A stretch of 64,000 nt of DNA from Rhytidiadelphus loreus. Lineage: Eukaryota > Streptophyta > Bryopsida > Hypnales > Hylocomiaceae. The stretch is taken from NCBI GenBank assembly GCA_947034895.1, contig OX344765.1, forward strand, positions 21,519,001 to 21,583,000, read 5' to 3'. A program made the translations under genes and the position numbers. The notes under the pieces are model-generated. The model saw only the letters and a list, made by a program, of their open reading frames with translations. It searched no databases and had not been told where the DNA came from. Below, piece after piece: positions 1 to 12,900 of this stretch (the stretch's first letter is position 1; each line of letters opens with the position of its first letter).

Positions 1-203
1 CATTATATATCGAAGTTGTGGATAATGATGAATTGTTGTCAACTTATTCAAGCGCTAAAGAAAGGACATGATTTTACTCAACAAGAGCAGCTAAGCTTCT
101 ACGAACAATAGGTTCTCTCTAATTGAACGAATAGGATCTTACAAAGTTTTCTGAAATGAAAGACAATTGAGCTTAACAAACAACTAGAGGTTAAGCAAAA
201 GAC

Positions 204-3150
204 CTACTTCCCCGTTGTGATACTTTTGATCTCTGTAATGACTCCATCAGCCAGAGAGTCTGCATCGTAGTTCTTCCCAAAGAATTTAACAAAATTCATA
301 TTAGGGTCCATCAGGTACCTGCGAACATGGTAACCAGCATTCATACGTGGGCATGATTTTCTTGCACTATCAAGTGCTTAACTCCCACATCTACACAAAT
401 AATAAGAAGCATATTCTAACGGGGAGCGAACAGAACAGTGAAAACCTTAATATTCTAACTCGAAAAAAATCGATGAATCTATCAGACTAGAGGTTTAGAT
501 AATTGTACGTGATAATGGAGTGATCTACGAGGTAATCGGTGCCTTCATCCTCGGTCTTCATATAATAAACCCTGTACTCACGTGCAACTCGCCGAATATC
601 TTCCACAGTGCCAGTCAAACCCACAAACCTGGGGTGATATTCTGCAGAATAAAAATGGTGTCATTGAATGATTCAATTTTGCAAAAGTCCGTTGAATTGG
701 CGAGAGATTTGGAAGTCCCATGAGCCGCATCTTCCGTGAAAACTACAGCTCATTGACACAAGGCAGAGTAAGACCCGCAATCAATCATGGCTTACGGGCT
801 TTGTGGAGTTGAGTCAGGAATCAAAGTAACCAAGAATTCTTTGCAAAGACAATGAAGATAAAATGAAAGAGGTCTAGAACCGCAGTTTCCGTAAAACGCG
901 GGATGAGGCATTACCTTTCAAATACTCTCGGATTTGCTCAACAGTATCACGTTCTGGATCAATGGAAATAAAAACAGGAAGAACCTGCAATCCCACTTTC
1001 TTTTCTGCATTTCGGAAAGACCAAGTGTGAGGACGAAAATCAAAATAACACATCTAATCCAGTGCCATTTGCTGGAACTAGCATGTGGCGCTTCAAGTGG
1101 AGCATACAAAGACAGAAAGATAGTTAACCGTACAACTGAAATTACCATAAAACTAGCCTGAATATAACCAATTTGAAGTCACTCGGCAGCCTCAAAGATG
1201 ATGGAGGAATGCAAGACACAGAAAGTTAATGGCAAGTATGAGAAGACATACCAATTTGATCAACAACTTCAGCCAGCTTTGTGAGTTCATCAGGACATAT
1301 ATCAGGGCAATATGTGAATCCAAAATAGATAAGCGTCCACTTGCCAACAAAATCACGATCTGAAACTACTTCCCCATCTTGATTTATCAACTTGAAGGGA
1401 CCCCCGATAGCTGCCTTGCCAAATCCAGGGCCCGTCTTGGCATCTGCTCCTTTCTCTGAACGGAGCACTGCAACAATCAACATAAACTTGCTGTTAGTAG
1501 CAGAAATATGAAGTCCTTCACATAGTGCAACTCCTGCTACAGATTTCTATTCACAGCTCAGAAGTTGAGAGGGATAGATAAAGACAATGACAACCTTTTA
1601 GCTGCCGCTTCTTCTCTTGCTCCCACAATAAAATCAGGCCCACTCCAGTAACGACTAAAAGAGCAAGACTAGCCCAAGATACAGGCTGCAGAACACACAT
1701 GAACACTCGCATCTCAAAAACAATCACCAGTCATTCCAAGGCACTATCCTTCACAAGGACGTTCTCAGCAGTTACTCCTGCAAAAACAACAAATTGAAAT
1801 ACCCCAACGAATGTGACACGTTTTGGTGCAGAGTTAGGGAAAGATTTGCGTAGGAGGGCCTTTCCCGTGGGTAGAAGTCACCCATTTAACAAAGCAAATG
1901 TCAACTAAACAAGGGACTTGTAAGAAATAAAAAATGCATGGTTAAAAGGTAGTCTAGGCCAAATGATTAGGACACTACTACTTCAATTCATAACTTATTC
2001 ATACGCCATCCGAATGATACATATTCTAGTGCGATGGAATCCTCTCAAAATTCGGGACCAGGTTCAACAAAAAGCAAATTCATTCTACTAATCAACAAAT
2101 TAATTCTACTAATGAAAACTACATAATACAGCGTAAGGTCACTCCAGGTCTTAGTAAGTACATCGATACATGAGAACGTTAAACCCAATTTCTATTTAAA
2201 TCTACACCACCATAAAAAAGGATGCACGGACTTACGCCACCCCGAACGGACTTTCCGTTCTCTCCAGTAGTCTTGGCATTTTCTCCAGCGACCTTCGATA
2301 AGGACTCGCTGCTCCGGGGACGCTCGCTTGACCGCGACGAATGAAACGGCCTATTGAAGACACGGACACCCTGGAGCAATCAATGGAGCAACACGACGTT
2401 GACTCAATCAGGAAACATATTAAACTTGCTGAACTCTACTATTCACTGAACTAATAATAAATCACGAACGAAATCTAGAAGTCCTAAACCCTAAACACTA
2501 AATTGGCATTTTCCTGCCAGTTCGTACAGAGCACACTTATCCTCTTGCAGAATTCAAACTAACGAGACGTGTGAATATCATCAAAATGATGGAGTTTTTG
2601 CCAACGAATGAAAGAATTGACCCGGTCAACCCAAGAACAAAATCGATAAACCCTAAACCCTAAATTTGTAAATTTGTAATTTGTAATTTGTCAGTTGCAT
2701 AACTACACCACTTCGTAAAGATGGTGCTCTCCCGCTTGCAAGTTTTCCAATTCCCGAACTGACGAGCAAATATCATCAAAATATTTTTTTAAATTAGAAG
2801 TAATCCCGATGCCTCTGCTTTGCCAAAATTCCATTTCCAAAGCCATCAAAATCCATCAACCAACTTTGATACTACCTCAGACACCACACTAAGAATCACA
2901 CCTGGGGCAATCGCTTGGACGTAACAGACCACCTCTCAATCACTTCATCCGTGAATTCCTTAGCGACGTACTGCCTGGAAAATCGTTCTCTCAGAAACGA
3001 TCCGACCGAGCGTGAAGGCACGCCGCTCGTTGGAAGCGGAAGCTCCACATGGCGATAACAGTCCTCCGGAAGAATCCGACGCGCGCTTCGAAGCTCAAAG
3101 AGCGAACGGGACAGTGAGCTCAGGCTTCTCCTCGCTCGAATTCCTGACAT
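204..3150 (-). CDS. SCO1 (HCC1-like): SCO1-type copper chaperone for cytochrome c oxidase (mitochondrial), 7 exons
   Basis: Exons in coding order: 3150-2902, 2370-2236, 1685-1595, 1467-1252, 1004-915, 641-509, 318-204. They sum to 1,029 nt, giving 342 residues. SCO proteins deliver copper to the CuA site of COX2 in the mitochondrial intermembrane space. The N-terminus (MSGIRARRSLSSLSRS) is Arg/Ser rich like a mitochondrial presequence. Exon 3 gives one membrane segment (about residues 132-148, SLALLVVTGVGLILLW). Exon 4 carries the thioredoxin-like core with the copper-binding CPDIC (Cys212, Cys216), and exon 6 the partner His301 in DYLVDHS. FISIDPERDT is also a family signature. All three copper ligands are present, so the protein should bind copper. 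The gene is head to head with the coiled-coil gene starting at 4115. Intron 1 contains two telomere-type motifs. Exon borders are inferred from GT..AG and frame. Confidence 0.93.
2483..2664. promoter_or_regulatory. Telo-box motifs in SCO1 intron 1
   Basis: CCTAAACCCTAAA occurs at about 2483-2497 and AAACCCTAAACCCTAAA at about 2648-2664, both inside the first SCO1 intron. AAACCCTAA (telo-box) is a known plant element near translation and growth genes. A regulatory role here is inferred. Confidence 0.4.
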
Positions 3151-4114
3151 TCCTCTCGTTTAGACCATACAGCTGAAATGGTACAACAAATGTGCAGAAG
3201 GGTTTGCAACAATGGAGCGGCACAGGTCCTCCTGCAATGCCAAGTCGTTCTATAACAAGGAGCGCCTGCAAGCTTCCGCCTGCGAGCTCAAGAAGCTTGC
3301 AACTGGAAAAATGAGACTAGAATTCGAAAATGATGGCTTACTTCAACCATTTTTTTGGAAGATAAACCAACAAATGTGACAACAGTATGGTAATTCACAA
3401 ATTGCAAACGCAATAGCAAATTGTAGCATGCCGTGATGTGCACTTCGAAAGAGAGAGACGACCACGTTCTTCCGAATGGATGAATGGATGAAAGGGTAGT
3501 AGTACTACTCCCCGCCCTCTTTAATATCACAGCGTGGGCGGAGTAGCACAAATACAAGATTGATTTTGCATATACACATTTTATGGTTTTTTGAAAAAAT
3601 ATAAATATTCATTCGATGTCTAAAAATACTTTCTAAAAGAATGTAAAATGCTTTGTGACTTCCAAGGAGACCCAACTAAAACTTTGTTCAAAACCTCATT
3701 CGGTAGGTTTGAGGTCAGGGGCATATTACAGAAGGCGACATTAGAGAGGTCGGGGTGTATGAATCGCAGTGAAATAGATGAAAAATGGGCGAATCGTGGA
3801 TGAATGAGAGTTCGTTGTCTATCGGTGTCTTCGGAACTGGACCTTAAAACCCTAAACCCCCGAGCCCTAGAGAATTGTGTCGTTGAGTCTTGTTGAGGGG
3901 ATGACGCATTGATCGGTCGGACGTCTCCGCCGTGGGAGACGTTTGCATTGCTGAAGCGGAGGGCAGCGCACGGTTTTTTTTATACTCCAGGATTACTACA
4001 CACGGATGGGCGGCGATGTGAGGATTGGGAGGATCGCGAGATTTTGCATGCAGGAAACCATGTTCTTTGCAGACTTGGGAATTTGAGAGCTCGTCCGTGG
4101 TCGAATTTTCACTT
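3151..4114. promoter_or_regulatory. Shared divergent promoter region (SCO1 / coiled-coil gene)
   Basis: About 960 bp separate the SCO1 start codon (minus) from the first in-frame ATG of the plus-strand gene. It holds a short GGATGAAT repeat near 3476-3492, an AT-rich middle and a telomere-type motif (AAAACCCTAAACCCC, 3847-3860) close to the plus-strand gene. The leader also has a very short upstream ORF from the ATG at 3901. No TATA box could be assigned with confidence. Confidence 0.45.
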
Positions 4115-6274
4115 ATGGAAGGAGGTATGCCGTCGATGGTGCAGAATTTAGTAGGAGACGACAGCCAAACTGAAGATGGAAGGAATCAGCTGCATGAACG
4201 GCAGTTGTCGGAGAAGTTAGAGAAGAGTGAGGCTGGGCGGAAGAAACTGCGGCAGGCGATTGTATTGCTCAAGGAGAAATTGGATGCTACGTCTCAGGCT
4301 TTGGAAGTGAATGAGGCACTTCGGCAGGAGGTGGAGAAGGAGCGGCTGAATGTGGAAACCGAACGGAAGAGGGCGGAGGCCGAGAAAATCCTGCGAGCGA
4401 AAGTCGAGGAGGAGAATGTCTCGATCAAGGAGCAGTTCATTGGTGTTTTGCAGAGATTGGATTCTTTGGAGAGCAGCTGCAAGGCCGATCGGAGCGAATT
4501 TCATCGGATTCGTTCAGAGGTGAAGGAGGGCATTGGTGCGGCTTTGCAAGCTGTGGAAGCGACCCAGGGTTTATTCCAGTCCTTGGAACGGAGTCTACAC
4601 GCCAAGATTAATGGAGCCGTTCAATCCTCGTCGAAGGCTTTGGCCCTCGCTCAGAGCGGACAAGCTACGACTTCTCGGGCACAGGCTGTGGCCCTGGCCG
4701 CTCAATCGTTGGCCAAATCTGTGCAGAAGGATGTTCAGTTGGTGTCATCACAGGTCGTGACGCTGCAAAAGCAGGCGTCGAATCTTAGTGCGCTGGAGGT
4801 TGTAGAGCCGCAGCTCAAAGGTCCGCGTACCCCTCTGAACAGTCCGGACGCTGGAGAATCCAACGTCTCTTTGCCTGTTCCGAAGGAGAAAGTTTCAATT
4901 GACGCTTCGTCACCGAATCAAGGGACGGTACTCTCTACGACGCAAGGCGTGGCACAGAAAAGCTCTCAGGATAAAGATGAAGGAGATATAGTAAATATGT
5001 TGGTTGCGTCCACCGACAAGGCTCGAAGCAATCCGATGTGTTCTTCTAGCAATGGCCTACCTCCCCGAGGGGGAATGTTTCTGAGTAGGAACCAGATTCC
5101 GGATGGAGGGTTGAAGTCCACGATTCCACCTGTTCGTCTTGGAGCTAATAGTCCCAGAAAAGGCTCAGTAGAAATGGTAAGCAGGGATGAATCCATTCCA
5201 AGTCAACCTGGGAGTTTATCTTTGAGGAAAGGGCCAGTTGCTATTATTACTGGTGTTGATTCTATCTTGAGTCCTGCTGTGAGAGTCTCTGAAACTGTCA
5301 CAAAATCCTCGCCGTCTTCATGCATTACCTCGCCCAGTAGAAGGGCCAATGCTGTACAGAAACAAACCGAAGTACAGCCTCAGAAGTTCGGAGATGCTTC
5401 GAGGAGTAGAGAGTATTCCAACAAACGCCCGACTGTGAAGAGAGGTCGAGGGGATCCTAATGTTGTATTGTCCGGCGTCCAACGAAGTAAAAGTAGCGCA
5501 GACATGGCTGGGAAGCAAATCGCTTGTACAGCCGGGCTTCTTACACGGAATGATGCTTATAATACGGTTGATGGTAATGTTACTCTCTTGGGACAAATGC
5601 CCCCGTCTGATGTTAAGCCTTATCCCAGCTCGACTAGCAAATTGCTAAAATCCGTCATTAAGATGTTTGAGAAGGAGGGCAGGAACCGTAGAAGCATGGA
5701 GGAGAAGCTGATGAAACTGCAAGGGGCACTGGAGAGTAATTTTGAACCAGGGCAAGTCGCACAAATAGGTACGAAGCGGAAAAGAGAGGCAACGGAAGAG
5801 CAGGGTGATGGAGCATTAGTGGAGAAGGGAAAGAAACGACACCGTCAGGGGAAAGAGGCTAAGAAAAAAGCTGCGAACTTGAGTCTTGATGACGCTATTA
5901 CCTCTCCAACCTACACCACTGAGGATAAGCATCCGTTGCAGGAGAAAGTATCGTTGCACGATGATATACAGACATCCGGGGACGGGGAACCTGCCCAGGA
6001 CAGGCTTTCGGAGATGATAATTAGCCTTCAAGGCAAGTGCAGAGGCGAGGGACTGTTTGAGACGACCAGGGATTGCCAGGTAAACAGAGATGTCCCTGCG
6101 GCTGAGGAATGCAAGGATGCTTCCAGTGATGTAGATATTTGCAATGATGATGTATCTAAAGATGAAACAGGTACAAACACAGATCTGGAGAGTACCGATG
6201 ATGACTTGGGGGAAGATTGGTGGGCTAAAAAAGTGCTTCTATCACCAATTTCCAATATCGATCTCACGTCCTAG
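4115..6274 (+). CDS. Uncharacterised nuclear coiled-coil protein, 719 aa, single exon
   Basis: The frame is open from 4025, but position 4025 is TTG. The first in-frame ATG is 4115-4117, followed by G, giving MEGGMPSMVQN. Residues about 28-120 are a long Glu/Lys/Arg-rich coiled coil (heptads such as KLEKSEAGRKKLRQAIVLLK). About 125-230 is an Ala/Gln/Ser-rich helical stretch. The middle is Ser/Pro rich and looks disordered. A bipartite nuclear-localisation-like cluster lies at about 552-585 (TKRKRE...KKRHRQGKEAKKK). The C-terminus is acidic and ends near EDWWAKKVLLSPI. I do not recognise the family. A chromatin or meiotic scaffold protein would fit the architecture, but that is a guess. Length, composition and lack of stops over 2.1 kb support a real gene. 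Confidence 0.75.
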   Translation: MEGGMPSMVQNLVGDDSQTEDGRNQLHERQLSEKLEKSEAGRKKLRQAIVLLKEKLDATSQALEVNEALRQEVEKERLNVETERKRAEAEKILRAKVEEENVSIKEQFIGVLQRLDSLESSCKADRSEFHRIRSEVKEGIGAALQAVEATQGLFQSLERSLHAKINGAVQSSSKALALAQSGQATTSRAQAVALAAQSLAKSVQKDVQLVSSQVVTLQKQASNLSALEVVEPQLKGPRTPLNSPDAGESNVSLPVPKEKVSIDASSPNQGTVLSTTQGVAQKSSQDKDEGDIVNMLVASTDKARSNPMCSSSNGLPPRGGMFLSRNQIPDGGLKSTIPPVRLGANSPRKGSVEMVSRDESIPSQPGSLSLRKGPVAIITGVDSILSPAVRVSETVTKSSPSSCITSPSRRANAVQKQTEVQPQKFGDASRSREYSNKRPTVKRGRGDPNVVLSGVQRSKSSADMAGKQIACTAGLLTRNDAYNTVDGNVTLLGQMPPSDVKPYPSSTSKLLKSVIKMFEKEGRNRRSMEEKLMKLQGALESNFEPGQVAQIGTKRKREATEEQGDGALVEKGKKRHRQGKEAKKKAANLSLDDAITSPTYTTEDKHPLQEKVSLHDDIQTSGDGEPAQDRLSEMIISLQGKCRGEGLFETTRDCQVNRDVPAAEECKDASSDVDICNDDVSKDETGTNTDLESTDDDLGEDWWAKKVLLSPISNIDLTS

Positions 6275-9200
6275 TCGGTTTACTTCTCAAATTTTGGAGA
6301 CCAGGCTGTGGATACCAGCTGGTATGTCCACAGGCCGTTAATGGTGAAGTAACCAAGTTACAAGTTATAAGATTTTCTACTCGTACCACTGAATCATCAG
6401 GTCCGTGTTTCATATCCTTCACTTCATGCAGTCAACTGCACAACCGCTTAGGGCTAAAATTTTAGATTGAATCTTAATTCAAGGACGACTATTGCTTGTA
6501 GTATGCTGGTTGCAGAATTCAGACATTTGTCACCCTCTCTTGTATATATTATCACTCATTTCAAGAGAGTATGAGAGTCATGATTTTAAATTGAATCAGA
6601 TGGATACGTATGCCAATGTTTGAGATAGATAATGGTCACTGATTAGGTAATGTTTTGTGCTGGAGTGTCTTGCTTTAGTCATTATCAGTGGTTACCAGAA
6701 AAGATGTTCAAAAGAGTTTCGGAATGTTCAGGTTCCATGTTGATTTAAAGCACAGCATCGAACCTACTGTTACAGATCGCTGATCTTCTATCATTCTTTC
6801 AGGCAGCGTCATACCTCAGACTTTCAGAGATATAAATCGACGTGCTTGTGTCGAGGTTGACGGCCGTTTTACGTAATATGATGATCTCTGACATTTTGCG
6901 GTAGCTCTCATTTTCACAAGATGAGCTATCCCAGTCCTTTCACAAGATTCAAGTTGTGGTCAACTGGTAATCTTCTTTACTAAGGCTCTTTGATTATCTA
7001 GAATATGCGTTTTTCTAGTGCGACTTTGGGCTTTGTTCTTCGGGGAGTAATTTGAGAATTATCATAGTTGGAATTTCCTTTCTAATCCCTACCAATTAGC
7101 ATTAGTCTTTCAGTACGAATGCTCTTGAGACCAGACCTGATTCCTTTGTTGCCAACATCTAGCCATCACGGGCTGTTTTTATCAATGGTATCTACCGGGG
7201 GTTTGCAATCTGGTGTAATACTCGCAAATTTTATATATGAGATGAACTCTGCAGATGTCATTCCGCTTCTTGTGGGGTTATTCATGGATGCATGTCTCTG
7301 TGCGTATCCACTTGTGCTTATTCAGTATTCTGTTATATTGCGTATCGTTGACGAGTCGAATTTACCTTTGTTGCAGGTAGAGCTTTGGCAGAGCCAGGAA
7401 TAATGCGGACATAGAAACTTTCGAAGCCTAGGGTTGTGGGCATCGCTTTCAAGTACTTCAGAAACGATTACCACAATCTGCCTTCCCAAAGAGACGCGTC
7501 TCCAGTTGCTCTTGAGATTGAACATTTCTAAATGAGCGCTATTAGTCATCGTCAGCATCCTAATGACCTCCAATATCGACAACAAAGCCATGTAATATCC
7601 TGAAACTGAGATGTACTCTACACTATGGAGTAAGGAGCCAGTATTAGGAATCAAAAATATTGACAAGCTACTCTTATCTCATCTTTTAGTCAGTGGTCGA
7701 TGCATTTGCATACTTACTGATTTCCCCGTGTGGAGTTTCGGTATGGTACACGGATGGACATCTAGGATGCAACAGAGTAAAACTGGGTATAGCCTCGGTG
7801 CCCCAGTTGGGCTGGGGGCCTCATTGGATAGTGCTAGGGAAAAAGAACTACATGAATCAAGAGTTTGTGTCTTCGAACTGTTTTGCTTGTACCTCGCCTT
7901 TGAATATTCTGTCCGAGACCGCATTCTTGTGTGTTAAGTTTTTGTCACGCCTCGGCAATTTTTTCCAGGTTTGTGATTCGAATATTATGCAGAGACTTGG
8001 GGGTGCGCAGTGCTTTGACCAAGGATTTGGTCATGCATGTACCTACTATAAATTCAAATATTGCAGGATGTAATTCATTGTGAAAACGGTTATGGCAAAG
8101 GTTGTCACGAGACTGTATCTTTCCGCCTCCAATTTTTTTTTCATATTTATTAGATTTCGTACTGTGGGATCCGGTACAAGCATACAGGAAGGGTAGTCTC
8201 TCTTGAGAAATAACCCTGGTCCTTCAGGGGGTTAAAAACTTGAGAATTCACTTCTAGACTTTTAGATTCCCTATTTTTCTCTATCCAACCACTTTGTCAC
8301 GAGAGTGTAGGGTTCTTAAAAGTGCACTGTTGAGTACTAAATCTTATTAGATACATTCATTCAAAAAAATTTAAGCAAATTAGGAATCTATCTTGCTCTA
8401 AGTCACCTACAATAAGAAGAGGTCAAGTAAACTAGCAATACACTAGTCATTTTATGATGCCATTTCATTATGCAATGAGGAAATTTTTTATTTGAAATCC
8501 GAAATGTGGAAACCCAGAGACAAAAGTATTTGGAATATGTAAAATAAATTCAGAACTTGGAATGCACAAATTGCAAGATAATAGCATTTTCAATTAGAAT
8601 AAAATGTTCTTTTTTCAAACTTCCCCAACAAGGTGAGTAGAGTTGACTCCTCTTGTGAGATTTTCGCAACTTTTGGTCCAAGCATATGATTGGAATTTTT
8701 TTTAAATTTTTGTAAAGGGGGTACATGTTCACACAAGGCCAACTTTGAATAGATGTTCAAAGTTGGCTGTGTCAAAATTTTGAGGACATATATTCTGAAT
8801 TGGCCTTGGGAGCCTACCCAAGATTTCATGCATACTTTGAACAAACACTTGATCATTTAGGAGTTTTGACTTTCAATACAAATTGAATGGTAGTAGTTTC
8901 AAATCTCCCTTGTGGAATTTTTTTAAGCTGAGTATAGTGTAGTTCATTGCTCATGTTTTTGGGTTCAATTTTGGTATGGACTGAAAAGTGAGCCAGCTAA
9001 TACAAATATTGCCCACCTCAAAAAGTGGAGATCCAAGGAGCTCAAGGAGCTCAAGGAGAAGACAAATGTGCCAATTCTTGTTTTTGTTACTCTCATTCTA
9101 ACAACCACCATGCATTGCAAGCTCCACCCCAAATTGCAAAATGACCACAATGTTCTGAAATTTTAGATCAGCATTCTCAACTCTCGTCTTTCACTAAGCA

Positions 9201-9692
9201 TGAAAAGGTCATCTTTTCAAAATATTCTCACTAAAATATGCTCCTTTAAAGTGCATTGCCTTGATTTTCCATTGACCCAAATAAAACTTCAAACTTAAAT
9301 ATCTACTAAACTATCCAATCAAATAATCTGAGTTTTTTTCCTGAGGTGCTCACTCTCTATGTGAACTATTTTATCTGATCAATACGATTGCAAGAAAAAA
9401 TGAGCAAACAAATTGCTCAAGTTCTGGGCAGTTTTGGCCTATTTTGAAAGTACACCCCCTTACGTCATTAGGGGTTAACGTCTCAAACAAATTTTATGGT
9501 GACATACTGGTGCTAACTGTGGTTATGAGCACTCTTAAGATCAGATATGAAATAATAGAAACGGATTGAGAACTCAACTACATAAGTCCCGTGAAAATAA
9601 AAAATATATATATATAATAAATTCCAATATCTGTATAAAAAATCATGTTCCCGTTGTTAAATTGAAAGTACAGGCGACTCCAAGGACGCCTC
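6275..9692. other. Intergenic region, no gene recognised
   Basis: The first few hundred bases are presumably the 3' end of the coiled-coil gene. Short ORFs at 7119-8073 show no family signature and overlap each other in several frames. From about 8590 to 9480 the sequence resembles 33060-33690 in three separate blocks (see the repeat entries). AGGGGTTAA-type element ends occur near 8219-8235 and 9468-9480. Confidence 0.5.
8590..9480. repeat. Dispersed repeat, family E, copy 1
   Basis: Three blocks match 33060-33690 in the same order: one around TTTTTTCAAACTT followed by AGTAGAGTT, one around CTTGTGGAATTTTTTT, and one around GAGGTGCT near the right end. It ends close to an AGGGGTTAA motif also seen at the right end of the element at 35458-35740. 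Boundaries are approximate; no coding sequence was seen. Confidence 0.5.
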
Positions 9693-9998
9693 TAAGGTAG
9701 GTGGCTCTAAAACAGACCCGTCTCTAAAAGCGATCTGGCTGCAGAGGTACATTCTGCTTTCTTCGATGTACCAAAGACGTACATTTCACAAGGGGGTCGC
9801 TTTTAGAACCACTGCATTTCAAACTTCAAAAATTCATAACTAATTCCACAGAGATCCAAAAAATATGAAACGACTTGGGTTGGATGCCAATTCCATTTTT
9901 CTTCTTATGAAAATTTACTGAAATTTGTTTCATGAATGTTAGCATCCTCCAAAATGCAATCAGCTCTTAAAGGGTCGCTTTTAGAGCATCCTACCTTA
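9693..9998. mobile_element. MITE-like element, family A, copy 1 (overlaps rlmN stop)
   Basis: The 306 bp segment begins TAAGGTAGGTGGCTCTAAAA and ends TTTTAGAGCATCCTACCTTA, an imperfect terminal inverted repeat. The interior (for example CTTCAAAAATTCAT, ATATGAAACGACTT) is shared with 28151-28438. No transposase is present. A clean target duplication was not found. The right terminal repeat contains the rlmN stop codon. Confidence 0.75.
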
Positions 9999-12900
9999 AA
10001 GGGAACTTTTGAAACTCATTTCGCAGTTGCCCACAAGCAGCATTGGCATCCAGGCCGCGTGTTACTCTAACGCTGGCTGTTACCCTTCGTTTGCCTAGCG
10101 TCTCCACAAAGGCAAGTACCTGCAAGGTCAGGATCCAAGTTGCAACATCAGCCGAAACGAAATTGATTTCTTGCCAAATTTTGACGAAACACACTTGAGA
10201 AATACCAAGCAGAGAGTCCTTACTTTTGCCTTCGTTGGTCGCTCAAACTCAGAATCTGCTATGGGGTTATACGGAATAATGTTCACATGACGTCCCAAGT
10301 TCCACTTATGAAGCAGGGTTGCAAGCTCCTCAGCATGCTCTCTCTGGTCGTTCACTCCAGCTACAATGCAACAAGCTCAGAAAAAATTACCGCTTCCATT
10401 CCCAGTTAGAACACACCGACGCTGCGTGCAATCATGGAAAAAAGACGGTATGTACTCTGAGAACTTAGAAGTTGCAAATCACCAGACACATATTAGTCTC
10501 AGATTTTTTTCAATGACACACGGAAGATACAAGGTCGTAAACGAATCCTACAGCACTGGATTTATAAACAGATTGAAAACATCTTAAATTACTATTTCTG
10601 AAACTCACCTAGAAGAGTGTATTCAAATGATAGGCGACGTCCAGTTGTTTCAAAATAGAATTGACAATCTTCCATCAGTGCATCCAGTGGATAACCTTTC
10701 GCACTTGGAACTATTTGTGACCGTAGTTCCTGGTTTGGGGCATGCAAACTGCACATCAAAAGAATTATTCCCCCGTTGAGATTAGAAACAAATAGAAGGA
10801 ACTGGAAACCACATCAAATTAGATCAAGGGTCTATCATCTTTACATTCTGCAAAAACCGTCACTGAGAAGAATTTTACTAGATGACAACCACAGAAAGAG
10901 GAGCTGTCCAAAAAATTACGCTACCGACATAAATTTGGAACTTCACACACCATACACAGTGGATATTCAATTACAGCGAGTGAAAAATTACTGTGGCCCA
11001 GAATGTTTTTTTCCAAGGAAGTCGTAAGCTACTTCGCAGAAACCAAGATCAAAAGCACCACAAAACATTTGAAACAGATATATTACTGTGGCCTCTTGTA
11101 ATTACTCTGGTTCATGGTACATGGTGTATTTAGTGAAGGAATTGACCTCAAGGAATTGACATGCTCAACAGTTTCAGTACCTGATAGCTAATGTGGATTG
11201 AAGCTTGTGAGCTGCAAGGCGTCTTATGGTATTTGGAACTCCAACGGTTGAGATTGTCATCATTCTCTGGCCTATAAGCAACTCCTGAATCGTTGCATGA
11301 AAGAGGCAGTGTTACCCAAAACGACAAGAGATGATGGCATAGCAAAGGAAAAGTTATTCCGTCACAAAATCCAACATTAGAATTTATAATAAAAATTAAA
11401 AAAACTGGAAAAACATAAAGGATCAACACACCTTGTTAATAGTACGATGGGCGTCTAAGACTGCTCCAAGATTCATTAGTGGCTCGCCCATGCCCATGAA
11501 TACAATATTTGTCACTCGTTGCCTAAATATGTCTTCTATAGATAGCACCTGAAGTGACAAACAGAAGCAGAAGAGCCGAACCCCAACCAAACGCCAGTGA
11601 GTTCACTATCGACAACTGGATGCGAACCTCTAGAAGCCGTAAACTTGTCACCAAGTTCTCGACGACCAACAAGAAGGACAAGGGGAAAACCAAGAGAGGA
11701 AAAAGAAGCAGAATTACCTGATCAACTATTTCATGTGACTTTAAATTACGCGCAAAACCGCCCTTCCCAGTGGCACAGAAAGTGCATTTCAGTGCGCAGC
11801 CAACCTGCAAAGCAAGTTACACGTCTGGAAGATTCATTGCACGCACTGGCATATTAAAACAAAGCACACATAGTTTGTACAATGACCCTGTCCACAGATA
11901 CAATGCCCTTGTAGCCAGGCCGATCATGAATCTCACATCAGATAGAAGCTCCATAAACAATGACAAAGTGGCCACTATAGAGTAGGTCAATTAAGGACTA
12001 ACAATTATAACTCCAGTAGGTTAAGACCTCAAGGATTCATTTATGGTTTAACAATAATAAGGCATTTACATAGAGCGCAGTTAGGTTCTTACATGGGCGC
12101 CACCAAAAGGAAATCAAAGTATTAACCCAGAGCTCATATAGAAAAGGATATCCCTAGATGTGAGGGTAAACTCAGACCTGAGATGATACGCAGACAGTCA
12201 ACCTTGAACTTCCATCTTTATCTTTCACTGGAATCCCAACAGCTTCAACAAGTCTATTATCCTCCAACCTCAGTAAAATCTGAGGCAGTCAAGTGAAACA
12301 GGTCAGGCCATACTGCGTTGGCAGGTCAAGCAATGCCCCGCAATTGCAACGAGTAGTAAATACACATTCACACAACAAGCACAGACAGAATTAAGGCAGC
12401 CTTAATGTTATACACTGCAGGGAAGAGTGAAACTGGTGTGCCGAAACTCAAAATCACTAGTGCGGGTCTATTGCTTAACCCTAAGCGCTCCGATGTCCAT
12501 ATTCTGGGTGGTGAATGGAGTGCTTCAAGGCAACATTTCCAAATAACTTCCCATTCATCTAAAGTAATGCTTAAATCTTTAAATAAAGAACCCTCCCTTA
12601 CGTCCAATCTGTTGAAATTGAGGTAAATAGCATACTTGTACAAAGATAAAGCAAAAAATGTGCAAAAAAGGATTTGAGCGTTAAAGGATTAAGCAAGACC
12701 AGGGATCCACCAAACAGTCAGCCAAATATTGAAATCAGTACCTTCACAGTTCCATCTTTAGAAGTTGCAATATGGTGTATAGGGGACCGCCCGATACTCC
12801 AACCTGCTTCCACCATTGCATCACGCAACTGTTTCGGTACTGACCACATTCAAGGCGAACAAGGCTTGAGTCAGTCCCCTAAAACATGTCATAAAGAATT

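Noticed and set aside
4025..4114. Extending the coiled-coil protein to 749 residues
   Set aside because: Position 4025 is TTG; the first in-frame ATG is 4115, so the extra 30 residues are not supported.
3909..4151. 80-codon plus-strand ORF before the coiled-coil gene
   Set aside because: It begins with TTG, overlaps the longer frame, and has no recognisable content.
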